Assembly: GCA_023441105.1 (NCBI GenBank)
Contig: JAEZQX010000426.1
Span: forward strand, 1-28,350
Origin: Pseudomonadota bacterium
GTDB lineage: Bacteria; Pseudomonadota; Gammaproteobacteria; Burkholderiales; Burkholderiaceae
Reading direction: 5' to 3'
Length of the DNA: 28,350 bases
Part shown: piece after piece, positions 21,058-28,350 of the stretch
How positions within the stretch are numbered: the stretch's first letter is position 1
Layout: each line of letters starts with the position of its first letter
Notes under the pieces: model-generated
Seen by the model: only the letters and a program-made list of their open reading frames with translations
Database searches by the model: none
Told to the model about the DNA's origin: nothing
Made by a program: the position numbers and the translations under genes

Positions 21058-21069
21058 CCCGCAATCGAC

Positions 21070-21095
21070 ACTCCTCTCGCCGACGCGAGAGGAGT
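21070..21095 (+). promoter_or_regulatory. Perfect 11-bp intercistronic stem-loop between dctP and dctQ
   Basis: ACTCCTCTCGC, loop CGAC, GCGAGAGGAGT. No T-run follows (CGGGAGAAAC), and the dctQ ribosome site GGGAG lies just past the stem. This suits a 3' stabiliser for the dctP part of the mRNA or partial attenuation, giving excess binding protein, as is common in binding-protein transport operons. Confidence 0.65.
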
Positions 21096-21109
21096 CGGGA
21101 GAAACAACC

Positions 21110-21652
21110 ATGTACTCCGCGCTCAAAGACGCGCTACGGCGCCTAAGCATTCTGCTTGGCGCCATCGCCGGCGCAGGCACGGCGCTGCTGATGCTGACAG
21201 TGGTGCCCGATCTCGTGGCTCGCAGCTTCTTCGGCGAGGCGATCTATGGAATGGCCGAGACTGGCATTTTCTTGCTGGTGCTGATCGTCTATCTCTCGCT
21301 TTCAGTGGCGCAGGTCAGAAAGGAGCATTTCCACGTCGGCGTGCTTGACGCCGTGGTGCCAGAGGGATTGATTCGGTGGCTCTGGGTTTTTCGCCATACC
21401 GTCTCAGCGATCGTCTGTGGCGTGTTCAGCTGGTATGCAACCCGTGGCGCATACGCCTCCACGTTGAAGCTCGAGCAGTCGTATGCGGTGATCGAATACC
21501 CGATCTGGCCCGCAAAGATCGTGGTCGCCGTGGGACTGGTGCTGCTCACCATCCAGTTTGTGTTCGACGCGATCGATGCGGTCGTTCATCCTGAAGATCT
21601 CCCGCGCTCGGCCATGCCAGTCGAGGGCGCGGAAACAGCCGGAGCGCTATGA
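21110..21652 (+). CDS. dctQ: TRAP transporter small permease (DctQ family)
   Basis: A 180-residue inner-membrane protein with about four transmembrane helices, the expected size for DctQ. GGGAGAA precedes the ATG by about 8 nt. It shows LTVVPDLVARSFFGEAIYG near 31-49 and VRKEHFHVGVLDAVVP near 70-85, typical of the small subunit. It pairs with DctM for sodium-driven uptake. The stop overlaps the dctM start (ATGA). Confidence 0.9.
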   Translation: MYSALKDALRRLSILLGAIAGAGTALLMLTVVPDLVARSFFGEAIYGMAETGIFLLVLIVYLSLSVAQVRKEHFHVGVLDAVVPEGLIRWLWVFRHTVSAIVCGVFSWYATRGAYASTLKLEQSYAVIEYPIWPAKIVVAVGLVLLTIQFVFDAIDAVVHPEDLPRSAMPVEGAETAGAL

Positions 21653-22944
21653 GTCCCATCGAGATCGGCTATTTGATGGTGGCCGCGGTAATCATTCTTC
21701 TCGCAACGGGGGTACCCGTCGCGCTCACGTTGCTCGCAGTCGGTGCAAGCGGCCTGTTTGCCATTCGCGGCGTTCGCGGAACGGCATTCCTGCTCGAAAG
21801 CCTCCCGTACACCAGCGTCGCGAACATCGCCCTTATCGTCATCCCTCTCTTTATCCTGATGGGCCATTTCGCATTTTCGGCGGGGCTCTCGGAGAAGGCC
21901 TACAAGGCGGCGAAGAGCTGGGTGGGCCACATTGCGGGCGGGCTGCCTATCGCCACCGTGTTTGCCTGCGCCGGCTTCGCAACCGTCTGCGGCTCCAGCG
22001 TGGCGACCGCCGCGACCATCTCGAAGGTTACTGTTCCGGAGATGCTGCGCGCTGGGTACAACCAGCGCATGGCCGCCGGGCCGGTGGCGATTGCCGGAGC
22101 ACTGGGCATTCTGATCCCGCCAAGCGGCATCCTGATCATCTATTCCATCGCGACCAACGTGTCGGTCAGCGACCTGTTCATCGGCGCACTCATTCCGGGT
22201 GTCCTCACGGCTCTTGTGTATGCCGCCGGGATCTATTTCATGGTCCGCCGGGATCCCGAGCTCGTGAAGCGCACGCGGATGCCCAAGGCCAGCTGGTCCG
22301 AGCGCATGCGTACAACCGCCGCGGCGTGGGAAGTCGTCGTACTGTTTGTCGTCGTGATCGGATGCATCTATACCGGCGTTGCAACAGCAACCGAAGCCGC
22401 CGGCATTGGCGCCGCCTTGGCGCTTATCTTCGCGCTGCTCCGCAGGGGACAGGTCGGATCGATCTGGAAGGGGCTGGTCGAGACCGGCTCGAGCACGGCG
22501 TCGATCTTCCTGCTGATGATCGCATCGGCCGTGTTCAGCGTCGCGCTGGGAACGACCCAGCTGCCCACGCAACTCGCCACCGCGGTCACCGGGATGAATC
22601 TCTCGCCGGCGGTGCTGCTGATGCTGCTGATCATTCCGTACCTGATCCTTGGCTGCCTTATCGACGGCATCTCCATGATCTTCATCACCATGCCGGTGGT
22701 CTTCCCGATAGTCGAAAGCGCCGGCATCCATCCGGTGCTGTTCGGGATCTTCGTCACCAAGCTGGTGGAGATCGGCGCGGTGACGCCGCCGGTGGGGATC
22801 AACGTGTTCGTCGTGCAAGGCTCCGTCCCCGGGCTGCAGCTCGGTCAGATCTTCAGGGGCGTGATACCGTTCATCGTGATGGAGCTGGCGCTGCTGTTCC
22901 TGCTGATCGCGTTCCCGGAGATCGTCACGGTGGCGCTGTCGTGA
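21649..22944 (+). CDS. dctM: TRAP transporter large permease (DctM family)
   Basis: A 431-residue inner-membrane protein with about 12 transmembrane segments. Family motifs include LIVIPLFILMGHFAFSAGLS near 61-80, FATVCGSSVATAATISKVTVPEM near 110-132, and GALGILIPPSGILIIYS near 150-166. It forms the substrate path and sodium coupling of the TRAP transporter with DctQ. It overlaps the following amidase by 1 nt (TGATG). Confidence 0.94.
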   Translation: MSPIEIGYLMVAAVIILLATGVPVALTLLAVGASGLFAIRGVRGTAFLLESLPYTSVANIALIVIPLFILMGHFAFSAGLSEKAYKAAKSWVGHIAGGLPIATVFACAGFATVCGSSVATAATISKVTVPEMLRAGYNQRMAAGPVAIAGALGILIPPSGILIIYSIATNVSVSDLFIGALIPGVLTALVYAAGIYFMVRRDPELVKRTRMPKASWSERMRTTAAAWEVVVLFVVVIGCIYTGVATATEAAGIGAALALIFALLRRGQVGSIWKGLVETGSSTASIFLLMIASAVFSVALGTTQLPTQLATAVTGMNLSPAVLLMLLIIPYLILGCLIDGISMIFITMPVVFPIVESAGIHPVLFGIFVTKLVEIGAVTPPVGINVFVVQGSVPGLQLGQIFRGVIPFIVMELALLFLLIAFPEIVTVALS

Positions 22945-24350
22945 TGGTCGAAGGTCTGCCGACGGTCGCCGAGCTTGTGAAGGGATTTCGGCGGCGGTCA
23001 GTATCTCCCGTCGAGGTCATTCGAACCCTGCTCGAGCGCATCGAGCGGGAGAATCCTCGGCTGCATGCGTACGTCGATGTCTACGCGGAGGCTGCGCTGC
23101 TTCGCGCGAGGGCGAGCGAGCAGCGCTACGCTTCCGGCCTGCCGGTGGGATTGCTGGAAGGGGTTCCATTGGCCGTGAAAGACCTCCTGCACATCGAGGG
23201 GCGTCGAACAACCGCGGGTTCGACCATCCATGCCGGCCGCGCCCCTGCGACCGGCACGGCGACGGTGGTCTCGCGGCTGCTGGCGCAAGGGGCGGTTCCC
23301 CTGGGCAAGGCGAATCTCGTCGAGTTCGCGTTCGGCGGCTGGGGGACGAACCAGGGGTGCATGACGCCGCGCAATCCCTGGGACGAGCGCACCCATCGCA
23401 ATCCCGGCGGCTCCAGCAGCGGCTCAGCGGTGGCGGTTGCCGGCGGATTGGCGGCTGCCGCCATCGGCACGGATACGGGCGGCTCAGTACGCATTCCGGC
23501 AGCGTTCTGCGGGCTGACGGGATTGAAGACGTCGCAAGGCCGGATCAGCAATCACGGCTGCGAGCTCGTGAGCCATACGCTCGACACGGTTGGTCCGCTC
23601 GCATGGACTGCCGAGGATGCGGCGCTGCTGCTTCAGGCCATCCATGGGCCGGACCCGGCCGATCCGGCGACCCTTCAGCAGCCACCGGGGGACTTCCTGG
23701 CGCGCCTGCGCGAGCCGATCGGCGGCACGCGGATAGCGGTCGCGCCAAGGGAAATGCTGGGGGACGTGGAAGACGACATCTGGGCTTCGATGTCGGATGC
23801 CGTGCGTGTTCTTCTGGATCTCGGTTGCCTGCGCAATGACGCAGCGTTCGAGCGCATCGACTTCGTGGCCGATCAGGCCGAGACAGGGATCCTCATCGCC
23901 AGCGAAGCCTATGCGTTTCATGGCGCGCTGTTGCAGGGGGAGCCTGTGCCTGGCGACGCCGCGGCGCGCGCCCGTGTCTTGTCAGGTGCGTCGATCACTG
24001 CTTCGCGCTACGCGGCTGCGCTTCGATTGCGGGAGCTACGCAGGCGCGAGTTCAGTACGGTATTCGAGGCCGTGGATCTTCTCGTGCTTCCCACGTTGCC
24101 GATCACCGCGCGTGATGTCGCTCGCATCGACGAGAAGGATCTGGCGCCTAGCCGCCTTACGCGCTTCGTCGGCTACTACGGGTTGTGCGCCATCGCACTG
24201 CCCGCAGGCCTGTCGGCAGACGGCCTCCCGGTCTCGGTGCAGCTGGTGGCACCCGCGTTTCGCGAGGACCTGCTGTTGCGCGCCGGCGCTGCTTTTCAGT
24301 CGGTCACGGGGCACCACGCGCTCCGGCCGATCCTACCCCATTCAGAGTGA
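22944..24350 (+). CDS. Amidase-signature hydrolase (second)
   Basis: A 468-residue amidase-signature enzyme. The ATG at 22944 overlaps the dctM stop in TGATG; a GTG at 22941 is also possible. The triad is complete: K79 in LAVKDLLHIEG, S157 in GGSSSGSAV and S181 in TDTGGSVRIPAAF. It has no signal peptide. It is co-transcribed with the transporter, whereas the first amidase is in the divergent unit, so the two may act on successive or different amide bonds. The reading frame is open far upstream through dctQ/dctM in another frame, but that part is noncoding shadow. Annotation as GatA is not supported. Confidence 0.93.
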   Translation: MVEGLPTVAELVKGFRRRSVSPVEVIRTLLERIERENPRLHAYVDVYAEAALLRARASEQRYASGLPVGLLEGVPLAVKDLLHIEGRRTTAGSTIHAGRAPATGTATVVSRLLAQGAVPLGKANLVEFAFGGWGTNQGCMTPRNPWDERTHRNPGGSSSGSAVAVAGGLAAAAIGTDTGGSVRIPAAFCGLTGLKTSQGRISNHGCELVSHTLDTVGPLAWTAEDAALLLQAIHGPDPADPATLQQPPGDFLARLREPIGGTRIAVAPREMLGDVEDDIWASMSDAVRVLLDLGCLRNDAAFERIDFVADQAETGILIASEAYAFHGALLQGEPVPGDAAARARVLSGASITASRYAAALRLRELRRREFSTVFEAVDLLVLPTLPITARDVARIDEKDLAPSRLTRFVGYYGLCAIALPAGLSADGLPVSVQLVAPAFREDLLLRAGAAFQSVTGHHALRPILPHSE

Positions 24351-24355
24351 CGACG

Positions 24356-26092
24356 ATGACAGAACAGAAGAAGATGGAAATGTCGGGTGGCGAGGCCATC
24401 GCGCGGGTCATCCGCGCCTTCGGTGGCGGCCCGATGTTCGGGATGGGCGGCTTTCAGGTGCTGCCGCTCTACGAAGCGGCACGCGAGCTCGGCCTCCAGC
24501 ACCACCTGATCCACGACGAGCGCAACGCCGTGTTCGTGGCCGATGCCTATGCCAAGGTGAGCGGCCGAGTCGGCCTTGCCGATGCCACGGTTGGTCCTGG
24601 TGCCACGAACATGATCACGGCGCTCGCCGAGGCGCTCAATGCCGGCACGCCGATCGTATGCGTGGTTGGAGACACGCACCGCGACCACTCGTGGAAGAAC
24701 ATGACGCAAGAGGCGCGGCAGGTCGATACTTTGCGGCCGATGTGCAAGGAGCTCATCCGCGTTGAATCGGCACGCCGCATCCCCGAGCTCGTCCGTCGCG
24801 CGTTCGCGGTGGCGACGTCGGGGCGGCCTGGTCCCGTGGTGCTCGATGTCCCGGAGGATGTCATGCACGATACTTGCGAGTACTTCGAGTCCGACTTCCG
24901 GGTCAATCTGGCGTATCAGCAGGCGCCGGCGCTTCGGGCACGCCCGGATGGAGATTCGGTGGCTCGTGCCGCCGACCTGCTAGCGGCCGCGCGGCAGCCG
25001 ATTGTCCTTGCCGGTGGTGGTGTGCATCTGTCCAAAGCCGCCGAAACGCTGACCGACTTCGCGCGCGCGACGAACATCCCCGTGGCACACACGCTCACGG
25101 GGAAGGGTGCCATTCCCTGCGTCGATCCGCTGAATGCCGGCTTGTTCGGTCGCTATGATCGGATCGCCAACAAGCTCATCGAGAGCAGTGACGTGATCCT
25201 GGTGGCGGGCTGCAAGCTGGGTGAGATCGCCACCAAGCGCTACACGGTGCCTGCCGCGGGTAAGGTCGTCATCCACCTCGACATCGTCGCGGAGGAATTC
25301 GGCCGGACCCTGGAGCCCGAAGTCATGCTCTGGGGTGACGTCAAGCTCGGCCTGCAGGACCTGCGTGCGGCGCTCGGCCCGCGCGCAGGGAGTCTGCGCG
25401 AGCGGCTGTCACCGCTTGCCACCGAGGTGCCTCGCATGATGTCGGCCTGGCGCGAGCAGGTCTCGGCTAAGCTCCATTCGGACGAGAAGCCTATCGCCGT
25501 CGCCCGGCTTATCACCGAGATCAACCAGGTCCTGCCGGCCGATGGCATCCTGGTGGCCGATGGCGGCTTCGCCGCCCATTGGGGCGGGCTGCTGTTCGAC
25601 ACCAAGCAGGCTGGCCGCGGCTTTGTCCCGGACCGCGGCTTCGCATCGATCGGCTACGGACTACCGGGCGCTATCGGCGCCGCGTTGGCCGCCCCTGGCC
25701 GTCCGGTCTTCAGCCTGACCGGTGACAGTGGGTTTTGCATGGTGGCAGGCGATCTGGAGACTGCGAGTCGTCTCGGCCTGGACTTCACGATCATCGTGGT
25801 GAACAACGCCGCCTCTGGCTATGTCAAGGCGCTGCAGCACCTCGTGTATGGCGCGGGCCGACACATCAGCGCGGACTTGAATGAGGTGAATTTCGCGCGC
25901 GTGGCGGAGGCGTTCGGTTGCACCGGCATCCGGGTGGAGGATCCGGCCGAGCTCGGGGCCGCTCTGAAGCGCTCTCTCGAGATTAAGGGCCCCGTGGTGG
26001 TCGACGTCGCTGTGACCAAGGATCCTGCAAAGATGCTCCCAGGGGTCGACAACCGGGCCGCCGTCATCAAGAAGGGGGATCGCATTGCCTGA
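24356..26092 (+). CDS. Thiamine diphosphate-dependent enzyme, acetolactate synthase-like
   Basis: A 578-residue protein starting 5 nt after the amidase stop (MTEQKKMEMSGGEAIARV). Domain order is ThDP Pyr domain (1-175, catalytic Glu E55 in HDERNAVFVADAYAKVSG), central Rossmann-like domain (about 200-335), and PP domain (about 385-560). The ThDP/Mg motif is GDSGF at 456 followed by N483-N484. The conserved E55 separates it from glyoxylate carboligase, which lacks this residue. Family members decarboxylate 2-oxo acids or join the product to another carbonyl. In this locus it may act on a 2-oxo acid from an aldolase step and feed the reductase that follows. The exact reaction is not predictable. 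A 57-codon upstream extension inside the amidase gene is rejected. Confidence 0.92.
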   Translation: MTEQKKMEMSGGEAIARVIRAFGGGPMFGMGGFQVLPLYEAARELGLQHHLIHDERNAVFVADAYAKVSGRVGLADATVGPGATNMITALAEALNAGTPIVCVVGDTHRDHSWKNMTQEARQVDTLRPMCKELIRVESARRIPELVRRAFAVATSGRPGPVVLDVPEDVMHDTCEYFESDFRVNLAYQQAPALRARPDGDSVARAADLLAAARQPIVLAGGGVHLSKAAETLTDFARATNIPVAHTLTGKGAIPCVDPLNAGLFGRYDRIANKLIESSDVILVAGCKLGEIATKRYTVPAAGKVVIHLDIVAEEFGRTLEPEVMLWGDVKLGLQDLRAALGPRAGSLRERLSPLATEVPRMMSAWREQVSAKLHSDEKPIAVARLITEINQVLPADGILVADGGFAAHWGGLLFDTKQAGRGFVPDRGFASIGYGLPGAIGAALAAPGRPVFSLTGDSGFCMVAGDLETASRLGLDFTIIVVNNAASGYVKALQHLVYGAGRHISADLNEVNFARVAEAFGCTGIRVEDPAELGAALKRSLEIKGPVVVDVAVTKDPAKMLPGVDNRAAVIKKGDRIA

Positions 26093-26960
26093 GCCCGGTA
26101 TGACACGGGTTGCGGTGATCGGCCTCGGCCGGATGGGGGCGGCCATGGCTGCCAGCATGAAGACTGCCGGGCTAGAGGTGGCCGGTTTCGACATCGAGCC
26201 GCACAAGGTGCGCGCCTTCACGCGGCCCGGCGAGGCGGCCGCAAGAACGCCGGGTGATGCCGCGCGCGGCGCGGCCATTGTGGTCATCGTGGTACACGAC
26301 GAGGCCCAGGTCGAGGATGTGTTGTTGGGGTCGGGCGGAGCCTTGAGCGAAATGAGCCCGGGCACCGTCGTCTGGCTCGCGAGCACGGTTCCTCCCGCTT
26401 TCGCAAGGAAGCTCGGGGAGCGCCTGGAAGCGAAGGGCCTGACCCTCCTCGACGGACCCGTGAGCGGAGGCACCACGGGTGCGATGGCGGGCGGGCTCAC
26501 CGCGATCATTGGCGGCACGTCCCAGGGGATGGCGATCGCGGAGCCGGCGCTTGCCGCGTGCACGAGCCGTGTGTTCCACGTGGGTCCGGCGGGCGCAGGG
26601 TCTGCGGTGAAGATGATCAACCAGGTAATGGTGGCGGTGCACTCCATGCTCACCGGCGAGGCAATGGCACTGGCCGCCGGCATCGGACTCGAGCAAGAGA
26701 AGGCGATCGAGGTAGTCAACCATAGCGCGGGTTCGTCGGTGATCTTCGGGAAGCGGGCACCACGAATTGCCGCCGGACAGCACCAGGTCGAGGTGAGTAT
26801 CGCCACGCTGCACAAGGACCTGGCCATCGCGGTAGCAGCTGCCCGGGACGTCGGCCTGCGCCTTCCGCTCGCGGAGAAGGCATTGGAGATCCTGCAGGAC
26901 GCCGTGGAAATGGGCCGCGGCGAGTTGAGCGATACCTGCCTCTTCGGTGCTGCGGGATAG
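26085..26960 (+). CDS. 3-hydroxyisobutyrate dehydrogenase-like reductase (beta-hydroxyacid dehydrogenase family)
   Basis: A 291-residue NAD(P)-dependent enzyme. The TTG at 26085 has AAGGGGG 6 nt upstream and overlaps the previous gene by 8 nt; the ATG at 26100 (MTRVAVIGLG) is an alternative. Rossmann motif GLGRMG is at 13-18. The substrate loop is DGPVSGGTTGA at 123-133, and catalytic Lys K176 lies in GSAVKMINQ. Related enzymes interconvert beta-hydroxyacids and semialdehydes (hydroxyisobutyrate, tartronate semialdehyde, sulfolactaldehyde). It is the last gene of the operon and could reduce or oxidise the ThDP enzyme's product. Confidence 0.92.
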   Translation: MPEPGMTRVAVIGLGRMGAAMAASMKTAGLEVAGFDIEPHKVRAFTRPGEAAARTPGDAARGAAIVVIVVHDEAQVEDVLLGSGGALSEMSPGTVVWLASTVPPAFARKLGERLEAKGLTLLDGPVSGGTTGAMAGGLTAIIGGTSQGMAIAEPALAACTSRVFHVGPAGAGSAVKMINQVMVAVHSMLTGEAMALAAGIGLEQEKAIEVVNHSAGSSVIFGKRAPRIAAGQHQVEVSIATLHKDLAIAVAAARDVGLRLPLAEKALEILQDAVEMGRGELSDTCLFGAAG

Positions 26961-27112
26961 AGGTCTGGCAAGGTTCATTCTGGGGGCTGAAAGTCCGGCC
27001 TCTCCTCGTGCCGCCCACGGCGCCTCGCGCCCGCTCCCCGCAACTTTCCCCAAAGGGCAATAGACGAACCATTGCGTCCGAAGCTAGCCTGACCAGCTAA
27101 GCGACTGGACAC

Positions 27113-28318
27113 ATGGACCAAAAGACTGGCTGGAACTTCTCCCGCATCGCCATCGCACTGCTGATGGCGCCTGCGTTGTCGCTCGCGCAAACGCAGCCAC
27201 CGCCGGCAGCCACGCCGCCACCTGCGGCGGCACCTGCAGACGCGCCGATGAGCAAGGAGCAACTCGAGCAGTTGCTGGCGCCAATCGCCCTGTATCCCGA
27301 TTCCCTGCTGTCGCAGGTGTTGATGGCAGCGACCTATCCGGCCGACGTGGCCGAGGCCGCCAAGTGGTCGAAGGCCAACAAGGATCAGAAGGGCGACGCG
27401 GCAGTCAAGATGATCCAGGACACGCCTTGGGACCCGAGCGTGCAGTCGCTGGTGGCATTTCCGCAGATCCTGCAGGTGATGGGCGACCAGCCCGACTGGG
27501 TGCAGAAGCTCGGTGACGCGTTCCTGGCTTCATCGAAGGACGTGCTCGATGCAGTGCAGCGCCTGCGTACGAAGGCGCAGTCGGCCGGCAACCTGAAGAG
27601 CAACGAGCAGCAGAAAGTGGTCGTCGAGCAGGCACCGCAGACCCAGCAGACGATCATCAAGATCGAGCCGGCGCAGCCGGAGACGGTGTACGTGCCGGCC
27701 TACAACCCGACGGTCGTATACGGCACCTGGTCATACCCCTCGTACCCGCCCCCCTACTACCCGCCACCGCCGTACTACTATCCCGGCGGGGCGCTGGCCT
27801 CTGGCCTCGCGTTCGGGATCGGCGTGGCGGCTGTCGGTTCGATCTGGGGCGGCTGCAACTGGGGCGGTGGTGACGTCGACATCAACGTCAACAAGTACAA
27901 CAACATCAACACCAACCGCCAGATCAGCAACAACAAGTTCGAGCACAACAGCGCCAACCGGCGCGGCGTGCCTTACGGCGACAAGGCCAGCCGCGACAAG
28001 TTCGGCAGCAAGGGTGTTGGCGACTCGAGTGCGCGAAACGAATATCGCGGCCGCGACCCGGGCCGTGACACGCAGCGCCAGCAGGCGCAGCGGGACCCGG
28101 GCCGTGACGCCCAGCGCCAGCAGGCGCAGGCTTCGCTGCAGAACCGCGGCATGGATCCGGCGCAGGGCCGGAGCGAAATGCGCAATGACCCGGCCGCGCG
28201 CGAGCGGGCCAACCAGGCGGCGCAGGGCGCCGGTCGGCAGGGCGGTGCGGCGGGCGGTGGTCGGCAGGACGGTGCGGCGGGCGGTGGTCGGCAGAACGCT
28301 GCGGGCGGCGGCGGATAG
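27113..28318 (+). CDS. DUF3300-containing secreted protein with C-terminal repeats
   Basis: A 401-residue protein. Residues 1-26 are a signal peptide (ending LSLAQ). A Pro/Ala-rich linker is followed by the DUF3300 region from about 47 (MSKEQLEQLLAPIALYPDSL, then LSQVLMAATYPADVAEAAKW) to about 200. Residues 205-225 are a Tyr/Pro-rich stretch, followed by a Gly-rich hydrophobic segment (about 226-255). An Asn-rich region (VDINVNKYNNINTNRQ) and a basic, Gln/Gly/Arg-rich tail with tandem repeats complete it. DUF3300 has no established function; members are cell-envelope proteins. There is no clear ribosome site before the ATG. It is 152 bp after the catabolic operon and probably separate from it. 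Confidence 0.88.
   Translation: MDQKTGWNFSRIAIALLMAPALSLAQTQPPPAATPPPAAAPADAPMSKEQLEQLLAPIALYPDSLLSQVLMAATYPADVAEAAKWSKANKDQKGDAAVKMIQDTPWDPSVQSLVAFPQILQVMGDQPDWVQKLGDAFLASSKDVLDAVQRLRTKAQSAGNLKSNEQQKVVVEQAPQTQQTIIKIEPAQPETVYVPAYNPTVVYGTWSYPSYPPPYYPPPPYYYPGGALASGLAFGIGVAAVGSIWGGCNWGGGDVDINVNKYNNINTNRQISNNKFEHNSANRRGVPYGDKASRDKFGSKGVGDSSARNEYRGRDPGRDTQRQQAQRDPGRDAQRQQAQASLQNRGMDPAQGRSEMRNDPAARERANQAAQGAGRQGGAAGGGRQDGAAGGGRQNAAGGGG
28055..28132 (+). repeat. Two 39-bp tandem repeats in the DUF3300 gene
   Basis: Copies at 28055-28093 and 28094-28132 encode DPGRDTQRQQAQR and DPGRDAQRQQAQA. They differ at only a few bases, which indicates recent duplication. Confidence 0.85.
28232..28312 (+). repeat. 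Three 27-bp tandem repeats at the DUF3300 C-terminus
   Basis: Units begin at 28232, 28259 and 28286 and encode GRQGGAAGG, GRQDGAAGG and the degenerate GRQNAAGGG. The first two are nearly identical. The stop follows the third unit. Confidence 0.85.
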
Positions 28319-28350
28319 TAGGGAGGCGGATAGGCCGGGTACGGCCAGGT

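Noticed and set aside
21558..22943. Long upstream part of the 930-codon plus frame that ends with the second amidase
   Set aside because: Runs out of frame through dctQ and dctM with Arg-rich shadow composition; amidase homology begins only at 22944.
24356..26092. Calling the ThDP enzyme glyoxylate carboligase and the next gene tartronate semialdehyde reductase
   Set aside because: Gene order is suggestive, but the catalytic Glu (E55) is present here and absent in known carboligases, so the specific name is unsupported.
25661..26971. 436-codon reverse frame opposite the ThDP enzyme and dehydrogenase
   Set aside because: Shadow; no domain, and both plus-strand genes are intact.

Overview
The window is about 65% GC by eye and reads like a chromosomal segment of a Betaproteobacterium, most likely Burkholderiales or a relative. 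The reasons are a MetNIQ importer of proteobacterial type, CaiB-type CoA transferase and TRAP genes in long overlapping operons, an IclR regulator, a DUF3300 protein and an IS3-type transposase remnant. The assignment rests on gene content and style only.

Layout. (1) 1-4317, core genes: the 5' part of tex (minus), then a hybrid histidine kinase with two receiver domains, an AcuI/YhdH-type acrylyl-CoA reductase and an EmrE-like SMR efflux protein (all plus). (2) 4318-7398: metN-metI-metQ (methionine import), preceded by an unusual leader of about 500 nt. The leader holds a Cys/Met-repeat mini-ORF, a GC-rich hairpin, and an 83-codon ORF with pentapeptide repeats whose stop overlaps the metN start (ATGA). 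(3) 7399-14800, an accessory, decayed stretch around a CAU-anticodon tRNA: a nonsense-interrupted small gene, a tiny lipoprotein, an outer-membrane barrel gene whose 3' end looks replaced, a frameshifted IS3-family transposase remnant, an intact Tat-exported sulfatase, an FN3 lipoprotein, and several stretches without clear genes. (4) 14801-26960, a compact catabolic locus. A divergent region of about 140 bp with inverted repeats separates a minus-strand pair (amidase, CaiB/BaiF CoA transferase) from a plus-strand operon: iclR-type regulator, HpcH/HpaI-like aldolase, class II aldolase/adducin-like protein, TRAP transporter dctP-dctQ-dctM, second amidase, ThDP-dependent enzyme, 3-hydroxyisobutyrate-dehydrogenase-like reductase. 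Most junctions overlap by 1-8 nt. (5) 27113-28318: a secreted DUF3300 protein with C-terminal tandem repeats.

The best candidate for an undescribed system is the locus in (4). It combines TRAP uptake of an organic acid with two different amidases, CoA transfer, two unrelated aldolase folds (one with its usual general-base His replaced by Gln), a ThDP enzyme and a beta-hydroxyacid dehydrogenase under one IclR regulator. The substrate cannot be read from sequence. The next most interesting item is the repeat-rich metNIQ leader.
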